NCBI GenBank assembly: GCA_034104345.1
Contig: JAXEDY010000019.1
Coordinates: forward strand, 62,001-126,000
Source: HGM11416 sp034104345
GTDB taxonomy: Bacteria > Bacillota > Clostridia > Christensenellales > Borkfalkiaceae
Direction of reading: 5' to 3'
Length of the DNA: 64,000 nt
Shown: one piece after another, positions 17,052 through 24,471 of the stretch
Layout of the letters: each line of letters starts with the position of its first letter
Position numbering within the stretch: the first letter of the stretch is position 1
Notes under the pieces: generated by a model
Database searches by the model: none
Told to the model about the DNA's origin: nothing
Seen by the model: the letters and a program-made list of their open reading frames with translations, nothing else
Translations under genes and position numbers: made by a program

Positions 17052-17080
17052 ATTTTACCATACCGCCGCGCAGATGTCAA
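17052..17080 (-). promoter_or_regulatory. Promoter of bioY (predicts leaderless transcript)
   Basis: Minus strand TTGACA (17075-17080), 17-base spacer, TAAAAT (17052-17057). The expected start site is at or next to the ATG at 17044. Confidence 0.7.
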
Positions 17081-17135
17081 CCTTTTAATAGGTTTTATCA
17101 TATAAACAGGCGCGCCCGGACGCAAAACGCGGCAA

Positions 17136-17184
17136 AAAACGCGCCTTTACGCGCCGAAACAAAACTGCTCGGCGCGTAAAGGCG
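17136..17184 (-). terminator. Strong intrinsic terminator after DUF3343 gene
   Basis: A perfect 16-bp stem, CGCCTTTACGCGCCGA and its complement at 17169-17184, with an 11-base loop and a T-run on the minus-strand side. Confidence 0.85.
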
Positions 17185-17244
17185 TTTAAAAAAACAAAAA
17201 CGACTTTCGTTAAAAAGTTTTTTTTAAAATTTATAAGTCGCTTA

Positions 17245-17499
17245 TCAGGCAAGGCGCGAAAGGCTTACTCTGCCTCCGTCCTTTTTTATGCGATAAACGC
17301 CGTGAAAAGTGGGATAATACCCTCGTTTTACAAGCGCGTATGCGTTATAAGCGTAGCGGTCGTTAATGCTTACCGAAAACCCGCAACCGAGTTTTATTTC
17401 TTTAGGCGTAGCGACAACTCTGCCGCCAAACCCCGAAAGAGAACAATTCTCGGCAAATTCGAAAACTTCGGTTTTTGATTTAAAAGCAACTATCGTCAT
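17245..17499 (-). CDS. DUF3343 family protein (putative Se/S carrier-like)
   Basis: An 84-residue protein. VAFKSKTEVFEFAE at the start, then VVATPKEIKLGCGFSVSI with one conserved Cys in the CG pair, follows the DUF3343 pattern. The family is described as putative selenium/sulfur carrier-like and is often found beside selenium metabolism or cysteine desulfurase-like genes. It is divergent from just such a gene here. GGAGAAAAC precedes the ATG. Its exact chemistry is not known; the single Cys-Gly supports a persulfide-carrying role but does not prove it. Confidence 0.75.
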   Translation of the reverse strand: MTIVAFKSKTEVFEFAENCSLSGFGGRVVATPKEIKLGCGFSVSINDRYAYNAYALVKRGYYPTFHGVYRIKKDGGRVSLSRLA

Positions 17500-17627
17500 G
17501 TTTTCTCCTTCGTAAAACGAAGCGGAGCCGAAGCCCGCAACAAATCGGCAAGGCGGAATTTTGCCATGTTTTTAACATAATCCCGCTTAATATATAATAT
17601 ATTATTACCGAAACGAAAAGGTGAAAG
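17500..17627. promoter_or_regulatory. Divergent control region of DUF3343 and desulfurase-like genes
   Basis: A TATAAT is present at 17593-17598 for the plus-strand gene; the best -35 candidate, TTTAAC at 17571, is poor. AAAGGTGAAAG just before 17628 is the ribosome site. Shared control of the pair is plausible. Confidence 0.45.
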
Positions 17628-18764
17628 ATGATATATTTCGATAACGCAGCAACGGGCGGATACAAGCCGTCGCAGGTTTACGAAAGTGCGGTTACCTGCA
17701 TGAAATATCTTAACGTGAACGCGGGGCACAGCGGACACAGGCTTGCGATGCACGCCGAAAATCAGGTTTATAAAACGCGCAAACTTCTGGCAAGTTTTTT
17801 CGGCGCGAGCGCCGTAGAGCGCGTTATTTTTACGAAAAACTGCACCGAAGCGTTAAACCTTGCCATTTTGGGCACGGCGAAAAAAGGAGGAAACGTTATC
17901 GTAAGCGTTTACGAACACAACAGCGTTCTGCGCCCCCTTTATTATCTGCGCGACCGCGGAATTATCACCATTACCGTGGCAACGCCCGCAAGCGATTCGG
18001 GCGCGATACTCGCGTCGGATATAGAACGCGCGATAAAAAGCAATACCTATATGGTTTGTTTAAGCGGCGCTTCGAACGTGACGGGCGTTATAAACGATTA
18101 CGAAGGCATAGGCGCGTTGCTTAAAGACAAAAACATTATTTTTCTGCTCGACGCCGCGCAAGCCGCCGGTCACACTTACATAGACATGCAAAAACAAAAC
18201 ATAAACGCTTTGTGCGCGGCGGGGCATAAGGGGCTTGACGCGATTCAAGGTTCGGGTTGTTTGCTTTTCGATAAAAACGTAAATATTTCGCCCACGTTTT
18301 TCGGCGGAAGCGGCACCGAAACTTTTGCAGAAAGGCCGTCGGGTTACCCGGAACTTTTAGAATGCGGAACGCTTAATCTGCCCGCGATTTTTTCGCTTTA
18401 CGAAGGCGTTTTATACAATGCCGAAAACATGGCGTATAAACAACAGATTCTGCTTTCGCTTACCAAACGCCTTTGCGAAAATTTGAGCAAAAACAAAAAC
18501 GTTACCCTTTATTCGCGTCAAAACCCCGCGGGCATAGTGTCGTTTGCCTATAACGGACATTCGTCGCAGGAAATAGCGGGCGTTTTATCCGATTATTACG
18601 ACATCGCCGTACGCGGCGGTTATCATTGCGCCCCGCTTACGCACAAGTTTTTGCACACCGACGAAAACGGGCTTGTTCGCGTAAGTTTTTCAGAAGCAAA
18701 CACAAACGCCGAACTCGACGAATTTATTTATGCCATAAACGATTTACCCTGCCACCTTGCCTGA
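17628..18764 (+). CDS. Cysteine desulfurase-like class V aminotransferase
   Basis: A 378-residue PLP enzyme. It begins MIYFDNAATGG as in NifS/CsdA proteins; the PLP lysine is in AGHKGLDAIQGSG, LDAAQAAGH is the PLP-binding Asp region, and the sulfur-carrying Cys is in GGYHCAPLTHKFL near residue 330. The pattern fits the small desulfurase-like subfamily (TIGR01977 type) seen near selenium-related genes rather than the housekeeping IscS. It would remove sulfur or selenium from cysteine or selenocysteine. The divergent DUF3343 protein may accept the product. A terminator follows at 18991. Confidence 0.88.
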   Translation: MIYFDNAATGGYKPSQVYESAVTCMKYLNVNAGHSGHRLAMHAENQVYKTRKLLASFFGASAVERVIFTKNCTEALNLAILGTAKKGGNVIVSVYEHNSVLRPLYYLRDRGIITITVATPASDSGAILASDIERAIKSNTYMVCLSGASNVTGVINDYEGIGALLKDKNIIFLLDAAQAAGHTYIDMQKQNINALCAAGHKGLDAIQGSGCLLFDKNVNISPTFFGGSGTETFAERPSGYPELLECGTLNLPAIFSLYEGVLYNAENMAYKQQILLSLTKRLCENLSKNKNVTLYSRQNPAGIVSFAYNGHSSQEIAGVLSDYYDIAVRGGYHCAPLTHKFLHTDENGLVRVSFSEANTNAELDEFIYAINDLPCHLA

Positions 18765-18936
18765 ACTTACCAAAGCGATTTTGCAAGTTTTTTATAAAAA
18801 TTTGCTTAACCTTTGCGCTCGTTACGGCATAAAATAATAACGTAACGGCAAGAAGCCGCGAAAAAGCGAATGAAAAATTTGCGCTGTTTGCAAAACCGAG
18901 CTCGAAAAACTTTAACGTTAAAATTTTAATTTAAAT

Positions 18937-18971
18937 AAAAAGTCGCGCTATAAGCCCGTTAACGGCACTTT
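18937..18971 (+). repeat. RPE-like palindromic element, copy 6 (intergenic)
   Basis: AAAAAGTCGCGCTATAAG then CCCGTTAACGGCACTTT. A close match to the family consensus. Confidence 0.9.
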
Positions 18972-18990
18972 CGCGCTTTTTAAAAAACAA

Positions 18991-19026
18991 GCGGCTAAGA
19001 CCAAAAGTCTTAACCGCCGTTTTTTA
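18991..19026 (+). terminator. Intrinsic terminator of desulfurase-like gene
   Basis: GCGGCTAAGAC-CAAAA-GTCTTAACCGC, an 11-bp stem with one mismatch, followed by CGTTTTTTAT. Confidence 0.85.
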
Positions 19027-19134
19027 TCCCCTTCTATTTTTTTTGCAAACGCGTTTTTGCGTGTGTGTTTGCCTGTTACGTTTATCTTTTTACTATATCG
19101 TTATATATAATATGTATTCTCGGATTTTTAAAGG

Positions 19135-19497
19135 TTAAAACCCTAAAAATTCTACGCCTTTAAGCATAACGTCGCTTAAAAGTTCGTCTTTAAGCGAATA
19201 GAAAATAACTTTGCCTTCTCTGCGCGAAACAACCGCGTCGAGATTTTTCAAAAGCCTTAACTGGTGGCTTAAAGTAGTTTGATTGACCTTTAAAACGTTG
19301 GATAAATCGCTTACGCACATTTCGGATATGGCAAGTGCCGAAACGATTTTCAGCCTTGTTTTGTCCGAAAAAATCGTAAAAAACCCTTCAAGTTCGCTTA
19401 AAACGTCGTCTCCTATGGCGTAATCGTTTAAAAGCGCGTAAGTCCGCTTGTCGAGCATAGTAAAATTATGCTCTTTAACAGCCGCTTGCATCTGCAT
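19135..19497 (-). CDS. ArsR/SmtB family winged-helix regulator
   Basis: About 120 residues from the ATG at 19497, preceded by AGGGGAG eight bases upstream. The ArsR fold is clear: FTIFSDKTRLKIVSAL, then the recognition helix region CVSDLSNVLKVNQTTLSHQLRLLKNLDAVVSRREGKVIFYSL. Proteins of this family repress metal- or stress-response genes until a ligand binds. One Cys is in the helix (MCVSDL), as in ArsR-type metalloid sensors. A target gene is not obvious; autoregulation is possible because an inverted repeat CGTTCGG/CCGAACG lies just upstream. Confidence 0.92.
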   Translation of the reverse strand: MQMQAAVKEHNFTMLDKRTYALLNDYAIGDDVLSELEGFFTIFSDKTRLKIVSALAISEMCVSDLSNVLKVNQTTLSHQLRLLKNLDAVVSRREGKVIFYSLKDELLSDVMLKGVEFLGF

Positions 19498-19512
19498 AAT
19501 TTCATCTCCCCT

Positions 19513-19550
19513 TTCGTTCGGCAACGTATTTTATTTTTTAAACCGAACGT
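19513..19550. promoter_or_regulatory. Candidate operator of the ArsR gene
   Basis: CGTTCGG and CCGAACG arms about 21 bases apart lie between the promoter and the start codon of the ArsR-type gene. Binding by the repressor is an inference. Confidence 0.4.
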
Positions 19551-19566
19551 CCTTTTTTATAATTCT

Positions 19567-19595
19567 ATTTTAAACTATGTTTTCACAAGTGTCAA
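19567..19595 (-). promoter_or_regulatory. Promoter of ArsR-type gene
   Basis: Minus strand TTGACA (19590-19595), 17 bases, TAAAAT (19567-19572). Confidence 0.75.
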
Positions 19596-19664
19596 CGCCT
19601 GCACTTTAAAAAATTTGTCATATTTTGGGTTGTTACGCAATAAAATGTAAATAAGGAGTGAATT

Positions 19665-19859
19665 ATGAATATTAATCTCGCTTTTATCGGACTTTTGTTC
19701 TTGCTATACACCGGCGGCGAAATAAATTCAACTGAATTGTTGCTTTTGCTTGCACTTATAAGCGCTTCGAGTTACCATTCGCTTTGCCGCGGAAATTCAC
19801 AGAATTCAACGCAGAATTCAACCACCCAAACGACGACCACAACCACTACTTTAAATTGA
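19665..19859 (+). CDS. Small hydrophobic protein with Ser/Gln/Thr-rich tail
   Basis: A 64-residue protein with a strong AAGGAG seven bases before ATG. The first part has two hydrophobic runs, NLAFIGLLFLLYTGG and LLLLLALISASS, and the tail is NSTQNST followed by a run of Thr. It is likely a membrane microprotein. I do not recognise a family or function. It is divergent from the ArsR-type gene, with a terminator just downstream, so it is an independent small transcript. Confidence 0.7.
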   Translation: MNINLAFIGLLFLLYTGGEINSTELLLLLALISASSYHSLCRGNSQNSTQNSTTQTTTTTTTLN

Positions 19860-19907
19860 TTTTACGAAACATTTATAAGGCAAATATAAGGCAAAATTAA
19901 AAAAACA

Positions 19908-19945
19908 AAAACGACGGAACGATTTTTCGCTTCGCCGTTTTTTAT
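19908..19945. terminator. Bidirectional-type terminator after microprotein
   Basis: ACGACGGAACGA and TCGCTTCGCCGT form a partly paired stem, followed by TTTTTTAT on the plus strand. It separates the microprotein from the convergent XRE gene. Confidence 0.6.
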
Positions 19946-19990
19946 ATTTTATTTTTATTTGGGTTTTGCTTATTTTCGGCGCTGTTTTTA

Positions 19991-20761
19991 TTATTCGGTC
20001 CCGATTTTCGGGTTTTCAAAATCGCCTGCAGCTCCGTCGGCTTCGGTTTTTTCAATCTTTTCGGTTTTATCGGTTTTTTCGATTTTTGCGGCGTTTAAAG
20101 CGAATTTTTTCTTTACGCCGTCGATGTTCTGCACCGCTTTTTCGGCTTTTTTCTTTTGCATTTCGTTTAAAATTCTAAGTCCGAAAAACAACGTAAGCCC
20201 TATTTGAACGGGAACTGCGCCGATAAAAATTAAATACGCTTCGCTCCATACCAAATTCAAAAAGGTCGGCGTTAAAAATATAGAAAGAGCAATCGTCCAT
20301 AAAAGCCCCGTTACGAAAATAAGGGTTGCCCAGATTTTGCCCCATAAGGCGTTAAATACGATTAAAACTATAAAAGTTACGGGAATTGCGTAAATAAAAG
20401 CAAGCGTAAGCGCCTGTGCGGGCAGCCCCGCCCAACTTAAAAACACATAAACGGCGGTTGACACCACCCACACCAACACGACCGAAATTATCGTAATCAA
20501 AAATTTCTGCGCGGCGGTTAAACGGCGGGTTTTTATATTCTTTTTAATGTCGGTATTTTCGGTAAGCAAACAATCTACGCCGACGTCGAAAATATCCGCA
20601 ATTTTTTTTATGGTTTCAACGTCGGGAAGCGCTTCCGCCCGTTCCCACTTAGAAACCGCTTTATCCGAATAATTTAATTTTTCGGCGAGTTCGGCTTGCG
20701 TCATTTTATAAATTTTACGTAAATCGCAAATATTTTTCGCCACGATTTCTTTAAGTTCCAT
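19991..20761 (-). CDS. XRE-family HTH membrane regulator
   Basis: A 256-residue protein. Residues 1-66 form a Cro/CI-type helix-turn-helix, with KMTQAELAEKLNYSDKAVSKWERAEALPDV. After a linker there are four hydrophobic segments between about 85 and 200, then a charged Lys/Glu-rich tail. Such HTH-plus-membrane proteins are common in Clostridia and are thought to sense something at the membrane while binding DNA. The signal and targets are unknown. No neighbour makes a clear pair with it. Confidence 0.88.
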   Translation of the reverse strand: MELKEIVAKNICDLRKIYKMTQAELAEKLNYSDKAVSKWERAEALPDVETIKKIADIFDVGVDCLLTENTDIKKNIKTRRLTAAQKFLITIISVVLVWVVSTAVYVFLSWAGLPAQALTLAFIYAIPVTFIVLIVFNALWGKIWATLIFVTGLLWTIALSIFLTPTFLNLVWSEAYLIFIGAVPVQIGLTLFFGLRILNEMQKKKAEKAVQNIDGVKKKFALNAAKIEKTDKTEKIEKTEADGAAGDFENPKIGTE

Positions 20762-21196
20762 AAGGCTATTTTAACACAGGAAGACAAAAAAAACAAGCGT
20801 ATTTTTACCGAAAAAAGCATTTTTGCAGAGCGTGATATAAAAATTCGACGAGTTTTTTTATTTTTTTCGTTTTTATAATTTTTGCTTATTTTTTATTTTT
20901 TTACGCGCCCGTTTTAAAAAGTGCCCCTATAAGCCCGTTAACGGCACTCTACCCGCAGTAGAAACGTTAAAATTACGCTCTACCGAAGAAAAATTTTTAG
21001 TGGACGAAAGGCGGAAACGTGTGGAGCGACAAAGCGGAGTTTTTTCTTGCTTTTTTTGTTTTAAAACGTATACTGAAAGCATAATAAGTTTTACGCTTTA
21101 TAAAAACCAAAGCGCAAAAAGCGACAAGCGCGCGACTTGTTATTTATTAAAAAGTAAACACAAAAAAATAAAATAAAACGAAAACAGGTGAAAGAC
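20762..21196. other. Intergenic region upstream of degV pair
   Basis: No gene. It holds copy 7 of the palindromic element in its longer form (20917 to about 21000). A possible promoter TTGTTT/CATAAT lies near 21056-21085 for the first degV gene, with weak agreement to consensus. Confidence 0.5.
20917..20950 (+). repeat. RPE-like palindromic element, copy 7 (long variant)
   Basis: AAAAGTGCCCCTATAAG then CCCGTTAACGGCACTCT. The similarity to copy 8 continues about 45 bases further, with TCTAC-5-GTAGA, GTTAAAA and TCTACCG. Confidence 0.88.
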
Positions 21197-22195
21197 ATGA
21201 ATATAGCAATTTCATCAGATAGCGGAATCGACTTAAACAAAGAAACCCTAACCCGCTACGACATACGCACCATACCTTTTGAAATTCTGCTTGGCAACGA
21301 TAACCGTTACGACGGCGAAGTTGCTTCGAAGGAAATAACCGACTTCGTTGCAAAAACGAAAACTTTGCCCAAAACGGGCGCGATAAACGTTTACAGGTTT
21401 GAAGAACATTTTAAAAACCTTTTAAGCGATTACGATGCGGTTATTCATTTTTCGATGTCGAGCGAAGTTTCGTCGGCTTGCAAAAACGCAATCGAAGCGG
21501 CAAAAAAATTTAATAACGTTTACGTTGTAGACACCCGCTCGTTATCTACGGGCATCGCCCTGCTTGCGATTTACGCCCGCGAACTTGCATGCCGAAACTT
21601 TTTACCCGCGCAAATAATCGAAAAATGCAAAAGCCGCATCGATAAACTTCAGGTAAGCACGATAATCGCGCGGCTCGACTATCTTTACAAAGGCGGCAGA
21701 TGCAGCGCCTTGCAACTTTTCGGTGCCAACGTTTTAAAACTTCGCATACAGATAGTCGTTAAAAACGGAAAACTTTCGCCCGCTAAAAAATACCGCGGCA
21801 GCATGGATTCGTGCGTTGAGAAATATATAAACGACACGCTCGAAACATATAATAACCCCGACCTTTCGCGCGCGTTTATAACCGCCACCAGCATCGACGC
21901 TTCGATTATTGAAAAAGCTAAAAACACGCTTTTAAAACGCGGATTTAAAGAAGTCATCGTAACCGAAGCGGGCGGGGCGGTCACAAGCCACGCGGGTGAA
22001 AACGCGTTAGGCGTGCTTTATTTAAACGACGGCGAGCCGGAAAACGTTCCCGCTTTAAAACCGCATGGACTTATTGAACGCATAAAACGCGGCTATAAGC
22101 CCGTTATCGGCACTCTACTCTCGGTAGAATGGTTAAAAATCAATTCTACCGCAGGTTTTCACATCGTAGACAAACTTTCGTTTACAAACGCTTGA
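21197..22195 (+). CDS. DegV family fatty-acid-binding protein, paralogue 1 (with repeat-derived tail)
   Basis: About 332 residues from the ATG near 21197, which has AGGTGA upstream and matches the start of the neighbouring paralogue. DegV/FakB proteins bind a fatty acid and present it to a fatty acid kinase. Family marks are AISSDSGIDL, the VDTRSLSTGIALLAIYAREL loop and ARLDYLYKGGRCSALQLFGA. Usual length is about 280; here about 50 extra residues follow YLNDGE. This tail contains RGYKPVIGTL encoded by palindromic-element copy 8. The second degV gene ends right where this tail begins. Confidence 0.93.
   Translation: MNIAISSDSGIDLNKETLTRYDIRTIPFEILLGNDNRYDGEVASKEITDFVAKTKTLPKTGAINVYRFEEHFKNLLSDYDAVIHFSMSSEVSSACKNAIEAAKKFNNVYVVDTRSLSTGIALLAIYARELACRNFLPAQIIEKCKSRIDKLQVSTIIARLDYLYKGGRCSALQLFGANVLKLRIQIVVKNGKLSPAKKYRGSMDSCVEKYINDTLETYNNPDLSRAFITATSIDASIIEKAKNTLLKRGFKEVIVTEAGGAVTSHAGENALGVLYLNDGEPENVPALKPHGLIERIKRGYKPVIGTLLSVEWLKINSTAGFHIVDKLSFTNA
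22084..22116 (+). repeat. RPE-like palindromic element, copy 8 (inside degV 1, long variant)
   Basis: AAAACGCGGCTATAAG then CCCGTTATCGGCACTCT, in frame as RGYKPVIGTL. The long-variant module TCTAC-5-GTAGA, GTTAAAA, TCTACCG continues to about 22160. Confidence 0.9.
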
Positions 22196-22346
22196 TTTTT
22201 TGGTTCTTAACAAATATACTCTTATAGTAAAAAGTTTTTATTAAACTTATTAAGCAAAGTTTTGCGCCTTATCGGGCTGCGCGTTAAGCGTTCGGGCTTT
22301 TTTCGCCCTGATTTTTCGCCCAAAAAAGGCCGCAAAGGAGCGTTAT

Positions 22347-23204
22347 ATGAGAATAGCAATATCCGCAGAAAGCACTATCGACCTTCCGAAAGAGATTTTA
22401 AACCAATACGACATACACACCGTTCCGTTTACCGTTCTTTTGGGCGAACAAAGCCGACTCGACGGCGAGATAGGCGTTCAAGAAATAGTGGACTATGTTA
22501 ACAAAACAAAAATTTTGCCTAAAACCAGCGCGGTAAACGCCTATCAGTTCGAAGAGCACTTCGGCAATCTGTTAAAAGATTACGACGCGGTAATTCACTT
22601 TTCGCTTTCGAGCGAAATTTCGTCGGCGTGCCAGAATGCCAAAGAGGTTGCAAAAAAACTCGGCAACGTTTACGTTATAGATACCCGCACCTTATCTACA
22701 GGTATCGCACTTCTTGCCATTTACGCTTCGAAGCTTGCAAAAAAAGGCTTGACTCCCGAAGAAATAGTTGAAAAATGCGAAAAACGCATACCAAACCTTC
22801 AGGTAAGTTTCGTGCTTGCTCGTCTCGACTATCTTTATAAAGGCGGCAGGTGCAGCGCCCTGCAACTTTTCGGGGCTAACCTTTTAAAACTCCGCGTTCA
22901 GATTTTGCTTAAAGACGGCAAAATGACGCCCGCTAAAAAATATCGCGGCAATATGGACGCCTGCATCAGAAATTACGTTAACGATACCCTGGAAGTTTTT
23001 AACAACCCCGATTTAAGTCAGGTGTTTATTACCGCCACCACACCATCCGATGAACAGAACTCTTTCGTATCCGAAATTTTGAAAGAACATGGCTTTAAAA
23101 ATATTACCCTTACAACAGCGGGCGCAACGATAACCAGCCACTGCGGCGAAAACTGCCTTGGAATTCTGTATATCAACGACGGCGGCACCGACGACTTCGA
23201 ATAA
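22347..23204 (+). CDS. DegV family fatty-acid-binding protein, paralogue 2
   Basis: A 285-residue protein, the usual DegV length, closely similar to the first paralogue along its full length (ISAESTIDLP, DTRTLSTGIALLAIYASKL, ARLDYLYKGGRCSALQLFGANLLKLR). It ends YINDGGTDDFE, just where paralogue 1 continues into the repeat-derived tail. AAGGAG precedes the ATG. It is 150 bases downstream of paralogue 1 and probably arose by tandem duplication; the two may bind fatty acids of different chain type. Confidence 0.95.
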   Translation: MRIAISAESTIDLPKEILNQYDIHTVPFTVLLGEQSRLDGEIGVQEIVDYVNKTKILPKTSAVNAYQFEEHFGNLLKDYDAVIHFSLSSEISSACQNAKEVAKKLGNVYVIDTRTLSTGIALLAIYASKLAKKGLTPEEIVEKCEKRIPNLQVSFVLARLDYLYKGGRCSALQLFGANLLKLRVQILLKDGKMTPAKKYRGNMDACIRNYVNDTLEVFNNPDLSQVFITATTPSDEQNSFVSEILKEHGFKNITLTTAGATITSHCGENCLGILYINDGGTDDFE

Positions 23205-23378
23205 GAAATAAGATAAAATATTATCCGAAGATAAGCAATATAAATATTTTCCGAAAAATATATTATATTATCTACGTTATCTTATCTACGTTATCGGAAC
23301 GAAACCGAATTTTGCAAACCTCCTTTTAGCCCGAAACACAATTTTTATTATCTCCTTTTTGGTTTCGGGCATCCGTTA

Positions 23379-23408
23379 AAGCACCTGCTTGCACAGGTGC
23401 TTTTTTTG
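23379..23408 (+). terminator. Intrinsic terminator after degV 2
   Basis: AAAGCACCTG-CTTG-CACAGGTGCT then seven or more T. A textbook hairpin. Confidence 0.85.
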
Positions 23409-23575
23409 CGCGTTTTTTATTTTTTTCTACAATTTCCGTTTGCTCGGCTTTTTGCTTTTTTTCAAACGCCCGCAGATACCGGTCTTTATCGTAATTTTTT
23501 ATTTTTTACACGAATAACTTGTCCGCAAAACAAAACTCGTAAGTTGCGGCGCCTACGACCTTCCGCATAAACAAC

Positions 23576-23611
23576 AAAAAGCCAGCCTATAAGTCGATTT
23601 TCGGCATATTT
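23576..23611 (+). repeat. RPE-like palindromic element, copy 9 (intergenic)
   Basis: AAAAAGCCAGCCTATAAG then TCGATTTTCGGCATATTT. A more degenerate copy. Confidence 0.8.
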
Positions 23612-23644
23612 AACGTTAAGTGACTGAGAACAAACAAAAAAATA

Positions 23645-23678
23645 AAAGCCGCGGGTATTTCTATCTGCGGCTTTTTAA
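23645..23678. terminator. Intrinsic terminator hairpin
   Basis: AAAAGCCGC and GCGGCTTTTT arms enclose about 15 bases. T-rich on both strands, so it could work in either direction. Confidence 0.65.
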
Positions 23679-23740
23679 TTTGCACATTTTTTCGATAAGT
23701 GTGCTTTTCGATTTTATTTGTCGGATTTGTTGCTTAATCT

Positions 23741-23845
23741 ATGATGTAACTTTGGGGCTATTCCCCTATCAGGGGAAAGGTCGGCGCTGCCGATAAAAGT
23801 GCGCCGCCGAAGAAGCGAACCCCGCTGAGTTCAAGTACCCGATTT
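23741..23845. ncRNA. Candidate structured RNA with three-way junction
   Basis: A GC-rich island in AT-rich surroundings that folds on paper into a three-way junction. The outer stem is AACT plus GGGG (23748-23757) pairing with CCCC plus AGTT (23820-23831). Inside are CCCCT-ATC-AGGGG (23763-23775) and GG-U-CGGCGC pairing with GCGCCGCC (23779-23808). It matches no RNA class I know. The strand is uncertain because both strands fold alike. Confidence 0.35.
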
Positions 23846-23860
23846 TAGAAAAAAGCAAAC

Positions 23861-23887
23861 AAAAAAGCACAATTACTTGTGCTTAAA
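23861..23887 (-). terminator. Intrinsic terminator of the tRNA operon
   Basis: Minus strand AAGCACAA-GTAA-TTGTGCTTTTTTG, an 8-bp stem followed by T-residues right after the last tRNA. Confidence 0.85.
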
Positions 23888-23897
23888 GTTTAATCAG

Positions 23898-23973
23898 TGG
23901 TGCGCCTTCGGGGACTCGAACCCCGGACCCACTGATTAAGAGTCAGTTGCTCTACCAACTGAGCTAAAGGCGC
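23898..23973 (-). tRNA. tRNA-Lys(CUU)
   Basis: A complete cloverleaf with acceptor stem GCGCCTT/AAGGCGC, anticodon loop CUCUUAA (anticodon CUU), T-loop GGTTCGAGTCC and encoded CCA. Confidence 0.96.
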
Positions 23974-23976
23974 GTT

Positions 23977-24052
23977 TGGTGATCCATCGGAGACTCGAAC
24001 TCCGGACACCATGATTAAAAGTCATGTGCTCTACCGCCTGAGCTAATGGACC
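23977..24052 (-). tRNA. tRNA-Lys(UUU)
   Basis: Acceptor stem GGTCCAT/ATGGATC with one G-U pair, anticodon loop CUUUUAA (anticodon UUU) and encoded CCA. It is separated from tRNA-Lys(CUU) by three bases. Confidence 0.96.
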
Positions 24053-24099
24053 ATATTTTTGCGTTTGCAACGGTAGCTTTCGCTGAATAAGAGTAAGTT

Positions 24100-24175
24100 T
24101 GGCTGGGGTGGCAGGATTTGAACCTACGAAATGCCGGAATCAAAATCCGGTGCCTTACCGCTTGGCTACACCCCA
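24100..24175 (-). tRNA. tRNA-Gln(UUG)
   Basis: Acceptor stem TGGGGTG/CACCCCA, anticodon loop UUUUGAU (anticodon UUG), G73 and encoded CCA. It starts with U1, as usual for this tRNA. Confidence 0.96.
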
Positions 24176-24184
24176 AAAACTTAA

Positions 24185-24261
24185 TGGGGCGAGAGAAGGG
24201 TTTTGAACCCTCGACCTCCAGGACCACAATCTGGCGCTCCACCAATTGAGCTACTCTCGCC
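24185..24261 (-). tRNA. tRNA-His(GUG)
   Basis: Acceptor stem GCGAGAG/CTCTCGC with the extra 5' G (G-1) opposite C73, anticodon loop UUGUGGU (anticodon GUG) and encoded CCA. The G-1:C73 pair is the identity mark for histidine. Confidence 0.95.
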
Positions 24262-24266
24262 ATAAA

Positions 24267-24343
24267 TGGCGCGCCTGGAGGGAGTCGAACCCCCGACACA
24301 CGGCTTAGAAGGCCGTTGCTCTATCCAACTGAGCTACAGGCGC
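24267..24343 (-). tRNA. tRNA-Arg(UCU)
   Basis: Acceptor stem GCGCCTG/CAGGCGC, anticodon loop CUUCUAA (anticodon UCU), G73 and encoded CCA. Confidence 0.96.
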
Positions 24344-24377
24344 ATGCGCTTGCGTGTGACATCTCCGGCGAACATAT

Positions 24378-24451
24378 TGGAGCGGGTGATGGGAATCGGA
24401 CCCACGCAACCAGCTTGGAAGGCTGGTGTTCTACCATTGAACTACACCCGC
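24378..24451 (-). tRNA. tRNA-Gly(UCC)
   Basis: Acceptor stem GCGGGTG/CACCCGC, anticodon loop CUUCCAA (anticodon UCC), U73 and encoded CCA. It is the first gene of the cluster after the promoter. Confidence 0.96.
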
Positions 24452-24471
24452 GCTTCACACAATGCTCATCG

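Larger units (their letters stand above)
18765..19134. other. Intergenic region after desulfurase-like gene
   Basis: No gene. It contains copy 6 of the palindromic element and a terminator near 18991-19026 serving the plus-strand gene. Confidence 0.6.
23205..23897. other. Long non-coding stretch between degV 2 and the tRNA cluster
   Basis: About 690 bases without a supportable gene. It holds a stem GCCCGAAAC/GGTTTCGGGC (about 23328-23370), the degV 2 terminator (23379-23408), palindromic-element copy 9, a second terminator (23645-23678), a candidate structured RNA (23741-23845) and the tRNA operon terminator (23861-23887). Confidence 0.6.

Noticed and set aside
17229..17255. Possible seventeenth copy of the palindromic element near the end of the DUF3343 gene
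   Set aside because: Only TATAAGTCG and TTATCAGGCA resemble the family; the AAAGT and ACTTT ends are missing.
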